Program-made: the position numbers and the translations under genes | Assembly: GCF_029227915.1 (NCBI RefSeq) | Contig: NC_079875.1 | Coordinates: 30,447,501 to 30,511,500 of the forward strand | Source of the DNA: Hydractinia symbiolongicarpus | Lineage: Eukaryota; Cnidaria; Hydrozoa; Anthoathecata; Hydractiniidae | DNA: 64,000 nt | Reading direction: 5' to 3' | The notes under the pieces: model-generated | Told to the model about the DNA's origin: nothing | Database searches by the model: none | What the model saw: only the letters and a program-made list of their open reading frames with translations | Shown: piece by piece, positions 46,607 to 61,750 of the stretch | Layout: every line of letters begins with the position of its first letter | How positions within the stretch are numbered: the stretch's first letter is position 1

Positions 46607-48928
46607 TTATCCTGTATCAATACGAAAAATAGCAAATACATGGCACTGGTCACTTTGAAATGCCTCGTTTATTAATTTTACGGTTAAAATATATAAAAAC
46701 TGAGACGAGGTTGTCGACCTTAAATGACAATTATCTTGTATCAAGAGGAAGAATCGCAAATATATGACACATTTGTCTCTTTTAAATGCCTCGTTTACTA
46801 ATTTTACGACTAAAATATATAGAACCTGAGATGAGGTTGTCGACTCTAAATGACAATTATCTTGTACGAACACCAAAAATAGCAAATACATGGCACTCGT
46901 CACTTTGAAATGCCTCGTTTATTAATTTTACGGTTAAAATATATAAAAACTGAGACGAGGTTGTCGACCTTAAATGACAATTATCTTGTATCAAGAGGAA
47001 GAATCGCAAATATATGACACATTTGTCTCTTTTAAATGCCTCGTTTACTAATTTTACGACTAAAATATATAGAACCTGAGATGAGGTTGTCGACTCTAAA
47101 TGACAATTATCTTGTACGAACACCAAAAATAGCAAATACATGACACTCGTCACTTTAAAATGCCTCGTTTATCAATTTTACAATTAAATATATTGAACCT
47201 GAGACGAGATTTTCGTCCCTAAATGACAATTATCTTGTATCAACATGAAAAATCGCAAATACATGACACTCGTCACTATTAAATGCCTCGTTTATCAACT
47301 TTACGGCTAAAATACATAAAAACTGGGACGAGGTTGTCGACCCTAAATGACAATTATCTTGTATCAATACGAAAAGTCGCAAATACATGTCACTTTGAAA
47401 TGCCTCGTTTATCAATTTTACGAATAAATATATAGAACCTGAGACGTTGTTGACCACAAATGACAATTATCTTGTATCAATACGAAAAATCGCAAATACA
47501 TGTCTCTTTGAAATGCCTCCTTACGCAATTTTACAACTAAAATATACAGAACCTGAGACGAGGTTGTCGACCTTAAATGACAATTATCTTGTATCAAGAG
47601 GAAGAATCGCAAATATATGAGACATTTATCTCTTTTAAATGCCTCGTTTATCAATTATACGGCTAAAATACAAAGAACCTGAGACGAGGTTGTCGACCCT
47701 AAATGACAATTATCTTGTATCAATACGAAAAATAGCAAATACATGTCTCTTTGAAATGCCTCCTTAAGAATTTTACAACTAAAATATATAGAACCTGAGA
47801 TGAGGTTCTCGACCCTAAGTGACAATTATCCTGTATCAATACGAAAAATAGCAAATACATGGCACTGGTCACTTTGAAATGCCTCGTTTATTAATTTTAC
47901 GGTTAAAATATATAAAAACTGAGACGAGGTTGTCGACCTTAAATGACAATTATCTTGTATCAAGAGGAAGAATCGCAAATATATGACACATTTGTCTCTT
48001 TTAAATGCCTCGTTTACTAATTTTACGACTAAAATATATAGAACCTGAGATGAGGTTGTCGACTCTAAATGACTATTATCTTGTACGAACACCAAAAATA
48101 GCAAATACATGGCACTCGTCACTTTGAAATGCCTCGTTTATTAATTTTACGGTTAAAATATATAAAAACTGAGACGAGGTTGTCGACCTTAAATGACAAT
48201 TATCTTGTATCAAGAGGAAGAATCGCAAATATATGACACATTTGTCTCTTTTAAATGCCTCGTTTACTAATTTTACGACTAAAATATATAGAACCTGAGA
48301 TGAGGTTGTCGACTCTAAATGACAATTATCTTGTACGAACACCAAAAATAGCAAATACATGACACTCGTCACTTTAAAATGCCTCGTTTATCAATTTTAC
48401 AATTAAATATATTGAACCTGAGACGAGATTTTCGTCCCTAAATGACAATTATCTTGTATCAACATGAAAAATCGCAAATACATGACACTCGTCACTATTA
48501 AATGCCTCGTTTATCAACTTTACGGCTAAAATACATAAAAACTGGGACGAGGTTGTCGACCCTAAATGACAATTATCTTGTATCAATACGAAAAGTCGCA
48601 AATACATGTCACTTTGAAATGCCTCGTTTATCAATTTTACGAATAAATATATAGAACCTGAGACGTTGTTGACCACAAATGACAATTATCTTGTATCAAT
48701 ACGAAAAATCGCAAATACATGTCTCTTTGAAATGCCTCCTTACGCAATTTTACAACTAAAATATACAGAACCTGAGACGAGGTTGTCGACCTTAAATGAC
48801 AATTATCTTGTATCAAGAGGAAGAATCGCAAATATATGAGACATTTATCTCTTTTAAATGCCTCGTTTATCAATTATACGGCTAAAATACAAAGAACCTG
48901 AGACGAGGTTGTCGACCCTAAATGACAA
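46607..48928. repeat. Higher-order repeat block: two copies of a 1,219-bp unit
   Basis: Marker variants at 46607, 46857, 47230 and 47418 recur at 47826, 48076, 48449 and 48637, all offset by 1,219 bp. That is the 1,344-bp unit less one ~125-bp monomer. Confidence 0.85.
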
Positions 48929-50678
48929 TTATCTTGTATCAATACGAAAAATAGCAAATACACGACACTCAACACTTTGAAATACCTTGTTTATCAATTT
49001 TACGGCTAAAATATATAGAAACTGGGACGAGCTTGTCATCCCTAAGGTGCCATTATCTTGTATCAATACGATAAATAGCAAATACATGTCTCTTTGAAAT
49101 GCCTCCTTACGCAATTTTACAACTAAAATATACAGAACCTGAGACGAGGTTGTCGACCTTAAATGGCAATTATCTTGTATCAAGAGGAAGAATCGCAAAT
49201 ATATGAGACATTTGTCTCTTTTAAATGCCTCGTTTATCAATTATACGGCTAAAATACAAAGAACCTGAGACGAGGTTCTCGACCCTAAGTGACAATTATC
49301 CTGTATCAATACGAAAAATAGCAAATACATGGCACTGGTCACTTTGAAATGCCTCGTTTATTAATTTTACGGTTGAAATACATAAAAACTGGGACAAGGT
49401 TGTCGACCCTAAGTGACAATTATCCTGTATCAAAACGAAAAATAGCAAATACATGGCACTCGTCACTTTGAAATGCCTCGTTTATTAATTTTACGGTTAA
49501 AATACATAAAAACTGGGACGAGGTTGTCGACCCTAAATGACAATTATCTTGTATCAATACGAAAAGTCGCAAATACATGTCACTTTGAAATGCCTCGTTT
49601 ATCAATTTTACGAATAAATATATAGAACCTGAGACGTTGTTGACCCCAAATGACAATTATCTTGTATCAATACGAAAAATCGCAAATACATGTCTCTTTG
49701 AAATGCCTCCTTACGCAATTTTACAACTAAAATATACAGAACCTGAGACGAGGTTGTCGACCTTAAATGACAATTATCTTGTATCAAGAGGAAGAATCGC
49801 AAATATATGAGACATTTGTCTCTTTTAAATGCCTCGTTTACTAATTTTACGACTAAAATATATAGAACCTGAGATGAGGTTGTCGACCCTAAATGACAAT
49901 TATCTTGTATCAATACGAAAAGTCGCAAATACATGTCACTTTGAAATGCCTCGTTTATCAATTTTACGAATAAATATATAGAACATGAGACGTTGTTGAC
50001 ACCAAATGACAATTATCTTGTATCAATACGAAAAATAGCAAATACAAGTCTCTTTGAAATGCCTCTTTAAGAAGTTTATAACTAAAATATATAGAACCTG
50101 AGACGAGGTAGTCGACTCTAAGTGACAATTACCTTGTATCAACACGAAGAATCGCAAATATATGAGACATTTGTCTCTTTTCAATGCCTCGTTTATCAAT
50201 TATACGGCTAAAATACAAAGAACCTAAGACGAGGTTGTCGACCTTAAATGACAATTATCTTGTATCAACACGAAGAATCGCAAATATATGAGACATTTGC
50301 CTCTTTTAAATGCCTCGTTCAACAATTTCACGACAAAAATATATAGAACCTGCGACGAGGTTGTCGACCCTAAATGACAATTATCTTGTATCAACACGAA
50401 GAATCGCAAATACATGAGACATTTGTCTCTTTTAAATGCCTCATTTATAAATTATACGGCTAAAATACAAAGAACCTGAGACGAGGTTGTCGACCCTAAG
50501 TGACAATTATCCTGTATCAAAACGAAAAATAGCAAATACATGGCACTGGTCACTTTGAAATGCCTCGTTTATCAATTTTACGGCTGAAATACATAAAAAC
50601 TGGGACGAGGTTGTCGACCCTAAATGACAATTACCTTGTATGAATACGAAAAATAGCGAATATATAACACTCGTCTCT

Positions 50679-53600
50679 TTAAAATGCCTCGTTTGTCAAC
50701 TTTACATCTAAAATATATAAAAACTGAGACGAGGTTGTCGACCTTAAATGACAATTATCTTGTATCAAGAGGAAGAATCGCAAATATATGACACATTTGT
50801 CTCTTTTAAATGCCTCGTTTACTAATTTTACGACTAAAATATATAGAACCTGAGATGAGGTTGTCGACTCTAAATGACAATTATCTTGTACGAACACCAA
50901 AAATAGCAAATACATGACACTCGTCACTTTAAAATGCCTCGTTTATCAATTTTACAATTAAATATATTGAACCTGAGACGAGATTTTCGTCCCTAAATGA
51001 CAATTATCTTGTATCAACATGAAAAATCGCAAATACATGACACTCGTCACTATTAAATGCCTCGTTTATCAACTTTACGGCTAAAATACATAAAAACTGG
51101 GACGAGGTTGTCGACCCTAAATGACAATTATCTTGTATCAATACGAAAAGTCGCAAATACATGTCACTTTGAAATGCCTCGTTTATCAATTTTACGAATA
51201 AATATATAGAACCTGAGACGTTGTTGACCCCAAATGACAATTATCTTGTATCAATACGAAAAATCGCAAATACATGTCTCTTTGAAATGCCTCCTTACGC
51301 AATTTTACAACTAAAATATACAGAACCTGAGACGAGGTTGTCGACCTTAAATGACAATTATCTTGTATCAAGAGGAAGAATCGCAAATATATGAGACATT
51401 TGTCTCTTTTAAATGCCTCGTTTACTAATTTTACGACTAAAATATATAGAACCTGAGATGAGGTTGTCGACCCTAAATGACAATTATCTTGTATCAATAC
51501 GAAAAGTCGCAAATACATGTCACTTTGAAATGCCTCGTTTATCAATTTTACGAATAAATATATAGAACATGAGACGTTGTTGACCCCAAATGACAATTAT
51601 CTTGTATCAATACGAAAAATAGCAAATACAAGTCTCTTTGAAATGCCTCTTTAAGAAGTTTATAACTAAAATATATAGAACCTGAGACGAGGTAGTCGAC
51701 CCTAAGTGACAATTACCTTGTATCAACACGAAGAATCGCAAATATATGAGACATTTGTCTCTTTTCAATGCCTCGTTTATCAATTATACGGCTAAAATAC
51801 AAAGAACCTAAGACGAGGTTGTCGACCTTAAATGACAATTATCTTGTATCAACACGAAGAATCGCAAATATATGAGACATTTGCCTCTTTTAAATGCCTC
51901 GTTCAACAATTTCACGACAAAAATATATAGAACCTGCGACGAGGTTGTCGACCCTAAATGACAATTAGCTTGTATCAACACGAAGAATCGCAAATACATG
52001 AGACATTTGTCTCTTTTAAATGCCTCATTTATAAATTATACGGCTAAAATACAAAGAACCTGAGACGAGGTTGTCGACCCTAAGTGACAATTATCCTGTA
52101 TCAATACCAAAAATAGCAAATACATGGCACTGGTCACTTTGAAATGCCTTGTTTATCAATTTTACGGCTAAAATACATAAAAACTGGGACGAGGTTGTCG
52201 ACCCTAAATGACAATTATCTTGTATCAATACGAAAAATAGCAAATATATCAGACATTTGTCTCTTTTAAATGCCTCGTTTATCAATTTTAGGACTAAACT
52301 ATATGGAACCTGAGACGAGATTGTCGTCCCTAAATGACAATTTTCCTGTATCAATACGAAAAATCGCAAATACAAGTCTCTTTGAAATGCCTCTTTAAGA
52401 AGTTTATAACTAAAATATATAGAACCTGAGACGAGGTAGTCGACCCTAAGTGACAATTACCTTGTATCAACACGAAGAATCGCAAATATATGAGACATTT
52501 GTCTCTTTTCAATGCCTCGTTTATCAATTATACGGCTAAAATACAAAGAACCTAAGACGAGGTTGTCGACCTTAAATGACAATTATCTTGTATCAACACG
52601 AAGAATCGCAAATATATGAGACATTTGTCTCTTTTAAATGCCTCGTTCAACAATTTCACGACAAAAATATATAGAACCTGCGACGAGGTTGTCGACCCTA
52701 AATGACAATTAGCTTGTATCAACACGAAGAATCGCAAATACATGAGACATTTGTCTTTTAAGTGCCTCATTTATAAATTATACGGCTAAAATACAAAGAA
52801 CCTGAGACGAGGTTGTCGACCCTAAGTGACAATTATCCTGTATCAAAACGAAAAATAGCAAATACATGGCACTGGTCACTTTGAAATGCCTCGTTTATCA
52901 ATTTTACGGCTGAAATACATAAAAACTGGGACGAGGTTGTCGACCCTAAATGACAATTACCTTGTATGAATACGAAAAATCGCGAATATATAACACTCGT
53001 CTCTTTAAAATGCCTCGTTTGTCAACTTTACATCTAAAATATATAAAAACTGAGACGAGGTTGTCGACCTTAAATGACAATTATCTTGTATCAAGAGGAA
53101 GAATCGCAAATATATGACACATTTGTCTCTTTTAAATGCCTCGTTTACTAATTTTACGACTAAAATATATAGAACCTGAGATGAGGTTGTCGACTCTAAA
53201 TGACAATTATCTTGTACGAACACCAAAAATAGCAAATACATGACACTCGTCACTTTAAAATGCCTCGTTTATCAATTTTACAATTAAATATATTGAACCT
53301 GAGACGAGATTTTCGTCCCTAAATGACAATTATCTTGTATCAACATGAAAAATCGCAAATACATGACACTCGTCACTATTAAATGCCTCGTTTATCAACT
53401 TTACGGCTAAAATACATAAAAACTGGGACGAGGTTGTCGACCCTAAATGACAATTATCTTGTATCAATACGAAAAGTCGCAAATACATGTCACTTTGAAA
53501 TGCCTCGTTTATCAATTTTACGAATAAATATATAGAACCTGAGACGTTGTTGACCCCAAATGACAATTATCTTGTATCAATACGAAAAATCGCAAATACA

Positions 53601-55003
53601 TGTCTCTTTGAAATGCCTCCTTACGCAATTTTACAACTAAAATATACAGAACCTGAGACGAGGTTGTCGACCTTAAATGACAATTATCTTGTATCAAGAG
53701 GAAGAATCGCAAATATATGAGACATTTGTCTCTTTTAAATGCCTCGTTTACTAATTTTACGACTAAAATATATAGAACCTGAGATGAGGTTGTCGACCCT
53801 AAATGACAATTATCTTGTATCAATACGAAAAGTCGCAAATACATGTCACTTTGAAATGCCTCGTTTATCAATTTTACGAATAAATATATAGAACATGAGA
53901 CGTTGTTGACCCCAAATGACAATTATCTTGTATCAATACGAAAAATAGCAAATACAAGTCTCTTTGAAATGCCTCTTTAAGAAGTTTATAACTAAAATAT
54001 ATAGAACCTGAGACGAGGTAGTCGACCCTAAGTGACAATTACCTTGTATCAACACGAAGAATCGCAAATATATGAGACATTTGTCTCTTTTCAATGCCTC
54101 GTTTATCAATTATACGGCTAAAATACAAAGAACCTAAGACGAGGTTGTCGACCTTAAATGACAATTATCTTGTATCAACACGAAGAATCGCAAATATATG
54201 AGACATTTGCCTCTTTTAAATGCCTCGTTCAACAATTTCACGACAAAAATATATAGAACCTGCGACGAGGTTGTCGACCCTAAATGACAATTAGCTTGTA
54301 TCAACACGAAGAATCGCAAATACATGAGACATTTGTCTCTTTTAAATGCCTCATTTATAAATTATACGGCTAAAATACAAAGAACCTGAGACGAGGTTGT
54401 CGACCCTAAGTGACAATTATCCTGTATCAATACCAAAAATAGCAAATACATGGCACTGGTCACTTTGAAATGCCTTGTTTATCAATTTTACGGCTAAAAT
54501 ACATAAAAACTGGGACGAGGTTGTCGACCCTAAATGACAATTATCTTGTATCAATACGAAAAATAGCAAATATATCAGACATTTGTCTCTTTTAAATGCC
54601 TCGTTTATCAATTTTAGGACTAAACTATATGGAACCTGAGACGAGATTGTCGTCCCTAAATGACAATTTTCCTGTATCAATACGAAAAATCGCAAATACA
54701 AGTCTCTTTGAAATGCCTCTTTAAGAAGTTTATAACTAAAATATATAGAACCTGAGACGAGGTAGTCGACCCTAAGTGACAATTACCTTGTATCAACACG
54801 AAGAATCGCAAATATATGAGACATTTGTCTCTTTTCAATGCCTCGTTTATCAATTATACGGCTAAAATACAAAGAACCTGAGACGAGGTTGTCGACCCTA
54901 AGTGACAATTATCCTGTATCAATACGAAAAATAGCAAATACATGTCTCTTTGAAATGCCTCCTTAAGAATTTTGCAACTAAAATATATAGAACCTAAGAC
55001 GAG
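50679..55003. repeat. Higher-order repeat block: 2,326-bp unit, duplicated
   Basis: Variants at 50679, 51004, 51192, 51808 and 52091 recur at 53005, 53330, 53518, 54134 and 54417, a constant 2,326-bp offset (about 19 monomers). Confidence 0.85.
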
Positions 55004-58000
55004 GTTGTCGACCTTAAATGACAATTATCTTGTATCAACACGAAGAATCGCAAATATATGAGACATTTGTTTCTTTTAAATGCCTCGTTTATCAATTATA
55101 CGGCTAAAATACAAAGAACCTGAGACGAGGTTGTCGACCCTAAGTGACAATTATCCTGTATCAAAACGAAAAATAGCAAATACATGGCACTGGTCACTTT
55201 GAAATGCCTCGTTTATCAATTATACGGCTAAAATACATAAAAACTGGGACGAGGTTGTCGACCCTAAATGACAATTACCTTGTATGAATACGAAAAATAG
55301 CAAATACATGTCTCTTTGAAATGCCTCCTTACGCAATTTTACAACTAAAATATACAGAACCTGAGACGAGGTTGTCGACCTTAAATGGCAATTATCTTGT
55401 ATCAAGAGGAAGAATCGCAAATATATGAGACATTTGTCTCTTTTAAATGCCTCGTTTATCAATTATACGGCTAAAATACAAAGAACCTGAGACGAGGTTC
55501 TCGACCCTAAGTGACAATTATCCTGTATCAATACGAAAAATAGCAAATACATGGCACTGGTCACTTTGAAATGCCTCGTTTATTAATTTTACGGTTAAAA
55601 TATATAAAAACTGAGACGAGGTTGTCGACCTTAAATGACAATTATCTTGTATCAAGAGGAAGAATCGCAAATATATGACACATTTGTCTCTTTTAAATGC
55701 CTCGTTTACTAATTTTACGACTAAATTATATAGAACCTGAGATGAGGTTGTCGACTCTAAATGACAATTATCTTGTACGAACACCAAAAATAGCAAATAC
55801 ATGACACTCGTCACTTTAAAATGCCTCGTTTATCAATTTTACAATTAAATATATTGAACCTGAGACGAGATTTTCGTCCCTAAATGACAATTATCTTGTA
55901 TCAACATGAAAAATCGCAAATACATGACACTCGTCACTATTAAATGCCTCGTTTATCAACTTTACGGCTAAAATACATAAAAACTGGGACGAGGTTGTCG
56001 AGCCTAAATGACAATTATCTTGTATCAATACGAAAAGTCGCAAATACATGTCACTTTGAAATGCCTCGTTTATCAATTTTACGAATAAATATATAGAACC
56101 TGAGACGTTGTTGACCCCAAATGACAATTATCTTGTATCAATACGAAAAATCGCAAATACATGTCTCTTTGAAATGCCTCCTTACGCAATTTTACAACTA
56201 AAATATACAGAACCTGAGACGAGGTTGTCGACCTTAAATGACAATTATCTTGTATCAAGAGGAAGAATCGCAAATATATGAGACATTTATCTCTTTTAAA
56301 TGCCTCGTTTATCAATTATACGGCTAAAATACAAAGAACCTGAGACGAGGTTGTCGACCCTAAATGACAATTATCTTGTATCAATACGAAAAATGGCAAA
56401 TACATGACACTCGTCACTTTGAAATGCTCGTTTATTAATTTTACGGTTAAAATATATAGGACCTAAGACGAGGTTGTCGACCCTAAATGACAATTATCTT
56501 GTATCAATACGAAAAATAGCAAATACATGACACTCATCACTTTGAAATACCTTGTTTATCAATTTTACGGCTAAAATACATAAAAACTGGGACGAGGTTG
56601 TCGACCCTAAATGACAATTATCTTGTATCAATACGAAAAGTCGCAAATACATGTCACTTTGAAATGCCTCGTTTATCAATTTTACGAATAAATATATAGA
56701 ACCTGAGACGTTGTTGACCCCAAATGACAATTATCTTGTATCAATACGAAAAATCGCAAATACATGTCTCTTTGAAATGCCTCCTTACGCAATTTTACAA
56801 CTAAAATATACAGAACCTGAGACGAGGTTGTCGACCTTAAATGGCAATTATCTTGTATCAAGAGGAAGAATCGCAAATATATGAGACATTTGTCTCTTTT
56901 AAATGCCTCGTTTATCAATTATACGGCTAAAATACAAAGAACCTGAGACGAGGTTCTCGACCCTAAGTGACAATTATCCTGTATCAATACGAAAAATAGC
57001 AAATACATGGCACTGGTCACTTTGAAATGCCTCGTTTATTAATTTTACGGTTAAAATACATAAAAACTGGGACGAGGTTGTCGACCCTAAATGACAATTA
57101 TCTTGTATCAATACGAAAAATAGCAAATATATCAGACATTTGTCTCTTTTAAATGCCTCGTTTATCAATTTTAGGACTAAACTATATGGAACCTGAGACG
57201 AGATTGTCGTCCCTAAATGACAATTTTCCTGTATCAATACGAAAAATCGCAAATACAAGTCTCTTTGAAATGCCTCTTTAAGAAGTTTATAACTAAAATA
57301 TATAGAACCTGAGACGAGGTAGTCGACCCTAAGTGACAATTACCTTGTATCAACACGAAGAATCGCAAATATATGAGACATTTGTCTCTTTTCAATGCCT
57401 CGTTTATCAATTATACGGCTAAAATACAAAGAACCTAAGACGAGGTTGTCGACCTTAAATGACAATTATCTTGTATCAACACGAAGAATCGCAAATATAT
57501 GAGACATTTGTCTCTTTTAAATGCCTCGTTCAACAATTTCACGACAAAAATATATAGAACCTGCGACGAGGTTGTCGACCCTAAATGACAATTAGCTTGT
57601 ATCAACACGAAGAATCGCAAATACATGAGACATTTGTCTCTTTTAAATGCCTCATTTATAAATTATACGGCTAAAATACAAAGAACCTGAGACGAGGTTG
57701 TCGACCCTAAGTGACAATTATCCTGTATCAAAACGAAAAATAGCAAATACATGGCACTGGTCACTTTGAAATGCCTCGTTTATCAATTTTACGGCTGAAA
57801 TACATAAAAACTGGGACGAGGTTGTCGACCCTAAATGACAATTACCTTGTATGAATACGAAAAATAGCGAATATATAACACTCGTCTCTTTAAAATGCCT
57901 CGTTTGTCAACTTTACATCTACAATATATAAAAACTGAGACGAGGTTGTCGACCTTAAATGACGATTATCTTGTATCAAGAGGAAGAATCGCAAATATAT

Positions 58001-61000
58001 GACACATTTGTCTCTTTTAAATGCCTCGTTTACTAATTTTACGACTAAAATATATAGAACCTGAGATGAGGTTGTCGACTCTAAATGACAATTATCTTGT
58101 ACGAACACCAAAAATAGCAAATACATGACACTCGTCACTTTAAAATGCCTCGTTTATCAATTTTACAATTAAATATATTGAACCTGAGACGAGATTTTCG
58201 TCCCTAAATGACAATTATCTTGTATCAACATGAAAAATCGCAAATACATGACACTCGTCACTATTAAATGCCTCGTTTATCAACTTTACGGCTAAAATAC
58301 ATAAAAACTGGGACGAGGTTGTCGACCCTAAATGACAATTATCTTGTATCAATACGAAAAGTCGCAAATACATGTCACTTTGAAATGCCTCGTTTATCAA
58401 TTTTACGAATAAATATATAGAACCTGAGACGTTGTTGACCCCAAATGACAATTATCTTGTATCAATACGAAAAATCGCAAATACATGTCTCTTTGAAATG
58501 CCTCCTTACGCAATTTTACAACTAAAATATACAGAACCTGAGACGAGGTTGTCGACCTTAAATGACAATTATCTTGTATCAAGAGGAAGAATCGCAAATA
58601 TATGAGACATTTGTCTCTTTTAAATGCCTCGTTTACTAATTTTACGACTAAAATATATAGAACCTGAGATGAGGTTGTCGACCCTAAATGACAATTATCT
58701 TGTATCAATACGAAAAGTCGCAAATACATGTCACTTTGAAATGCCTCGTTTATCAATTTTACGAATAAATATATAGAACATGAGACGTTGTTGACCCCAA
58801 ATGACAATTATCTTGTATCAATACGAAAAATAGCAAATACAAGTCTCTTTGAAATGCCTCTTTAAGAAGTTTATAACTAAAATATATAGAACCTGAGACG
58901 AGGTAGTCGACCCTAAGTGACAATTACCTTGTATCAACACGAAGAATCGCAAATATATGAGACATTTGTCTCTTTTCAATGCCTCGTTTATCAATTATAC
59001 GGCTAAAATACAAAGAACCTAAGACGAGGTTGTCGACCTTAAATGACAATTATCTTGTATCAACACGAAGAATCGCAAATATATGAGACATTTGCCTCTT
59101 TTAAATGCCTCGTTCAACAATTTCACGACAAAAATATATAGAACCTGCGACGAGGTTGTCGACCCTAAATGACAATTAGCTTGTATCAACACGAAGAATC
59201 GCAAATACATGAGACATTTGTCTCTTTTAAATGCCTCATTTATAAATTATACGGCTAAAATACAAAGAACCTGAGACGAGGTTGTCGACCCTAAGTGACA
59301 ATTATCCTGTATCAATACCAAAAATAGCAAATACATGGCACTGGTCACTTTGAAATGCCTTGTTTATCAATTTTACGGCTAAAATACATAAAAACTGGGA
59401 CGAGGTTGTCGACCCTAAATGACAATTATCTTGTATCAATACGAAAAATAGCAAATATATCAGACATTTGTCTCTTTTAAATGCCTCGTTTATCAATTTT
59501 AGGACTAAACTATATGGAACCTGAGACGAGATTGTCGTCCCTAAATGACAATTTTCCTGTATCAATACGAAAAATCGCAAATACAAGTCTCTTTGAAATG
59601 CCTCTTTAAGAAGTTTATAACTAAAATATATAGAACCTGAGACGAGGTAGTCGACCCTAAGTGACAATTACCTTGTATCAACACGAAGAATCGCAAATAT
59701 ATGAGACATTTGTCTCTTTTCAATGCCTCGTTTATCAATTATACGGCTAAAATACAAAGAACCTGAGACGAGGTTGTCGACCCTAAGTGACAATTATCCT
59801 GTATCAATACGAAAAATAGCAAATACATGTCTCTTTGAAATGCCTCCTTAAGAATTTTACAACTAAAATATATAGAACCTAAGACGAGGTTGTCGACCTT
59901 AAATGACAATTATCTTGTATCAACACGAAGAATCGCAAATATATGAGACATTTGTTTCTTTTAAATGCCTCGTTTATCAATTATACGGCTAAAATACAAA
60001 GAACCTGAGACGAGGTTGTCCACCCTAAGTGACAATTATCCTGTATCAAAACGAAAAATAGCAAATACATGGCACTGGTCACTTTGAAATGCCTCGTTTA
60101 TCAATTATACGGCTAAAATACATAAAAACTGGGACGAGGTTGTCGACCCTAAATGACAATTACCTTGTATGAATACGAAAAATAGCAAATACATGTCTCT
60201 TTGAAATGCCTCCTTACGCAATTTTACAACTAAAATATACAGAACCTGAGACGAGGTTGTCGACCTTAAATGGCAATTATCTTGTATCAAGAGGAAGAAT
60301 CGCAAATATATGAGACATTTGTCTCTTTTAAATGCCTCGTTTATCAATTATACGGCTAAAATACAAAGAACCTGAGACGAGGTTCTCGACCCTAAGTGAC
60401 AATTATCCTGTATCAATACGAAAAATAGCAAATACATGGCACTGGTCACTTTGAAATGCCTCGTTTATTAATTTTACGGTTAAAATATATAAAAACTGAG
60501 ACGAGGTTGTCGACCTTAAATGACAATTATCTTGTATCAAGAGGAAGAATCGCAAATATATGACACATTTGTCTCTTTTATATGCCTCGTTTACTAATTT
60601 TACGACTAAATTATATAGAACCTGAGATGAGGTTGTCGACTCTAAATGACAATTATCTTGTACGAACACCAAAAATAGCAAATACATGACACTCGTCACT
60701 TTAAAATGCCTCGTTTATCAATTTTACAATTAAATATATTGAACCTGAGACGAGATTTTCGTCCCTAAATGACAATTATCTTGTATCAACATGAAAAATC
60801 GCAAATACATGACACTCGTCACTATTAAATGCCTCGTTTATCAACTTTACGGCTAAAATACATAAAAACTGGGACGAGGTTGTCGAGCCTAAATGACAAT
60901 TATCTTGTATCAATACGAAAAGTCGCAAATACATGTCACTTTGAAATGCCTCGTTTATCAATTTTACGAATAAATATATAGAACCTGAGACGTTGTTGAC

Positions 61001-61750
61001 CCCAAATGACAATTATCTTGTATCAATACGAAAAATCGCAAATACATGTCTCTTTGAAATGCCTCCTTACGCAATTTTACAACTAAAATATACAGAACCT
61101 GAGACGAGGTTGTCGACCTTAAATGACAATTATCTTGTATCAAGAGGAAGAATCGCAAATATATGAGACATTTATCTCTTTTAAATGCCTCGTTTATCAA
61201 TTATACGGCTAAAATACAAAGAACCTGAGACGAGGTTGTCGACCCTAAATGACAATTATCTTGTATCAATACGAAAAATGGCAAATACATGACACTCGTC
61301 ACTTTGAAATGCTCGTTTATTAATTTTACGGTTAAAATATATAGGACCTAAGACGAGGTTGTCGACCCTAAATGACAATTATCTTGTATCAATACGAAAA
61401 ATAGCAAATACATGACACTCATCACTTTGAAATACCTTGTTTATCAATTTTACGGCTAAAATACATAAAAACTGGGACGAGGTTGTCGACCCTAAATGAC
61501 AATTATCTTGTATCAATACGAAAAGTCGCAAATACATGTCACTTTGAAATGCCTCGTTTATCAATTTTACGAATAAATATATAGAACCTGAGACGTTGTT
61601 GACCCCAAATGACAATTATCTTGTATCAATACGAAAAATCGCAAATACATGTCTCTTTGAAATGCCTCCTTACGCAATTTTACAACTAAAATATACAGAA
61701 CCTGAGACGAGGTTGTCGACCTTAAATGACAATTATCTTGTATCAAGAGG
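52200..61750. repeat. Large tandem duplication, about 4,885-bp unit, two copies
   Basis: Markers at 53005, 53518, 54417, 55220, 55518, 55891, 56079 and 56494 recur at 57890, 58403, 59302, 60105, 60403, 60776, 60964 and 61379, each offset 4,885 bp (4,883 near 52.1-52.8 kb). Copies differ by only scattered single bases. Past about 61.6 kb the second copy switches to variants seen 15,619 bp upstream (45948-46551). Confidence 0.85.
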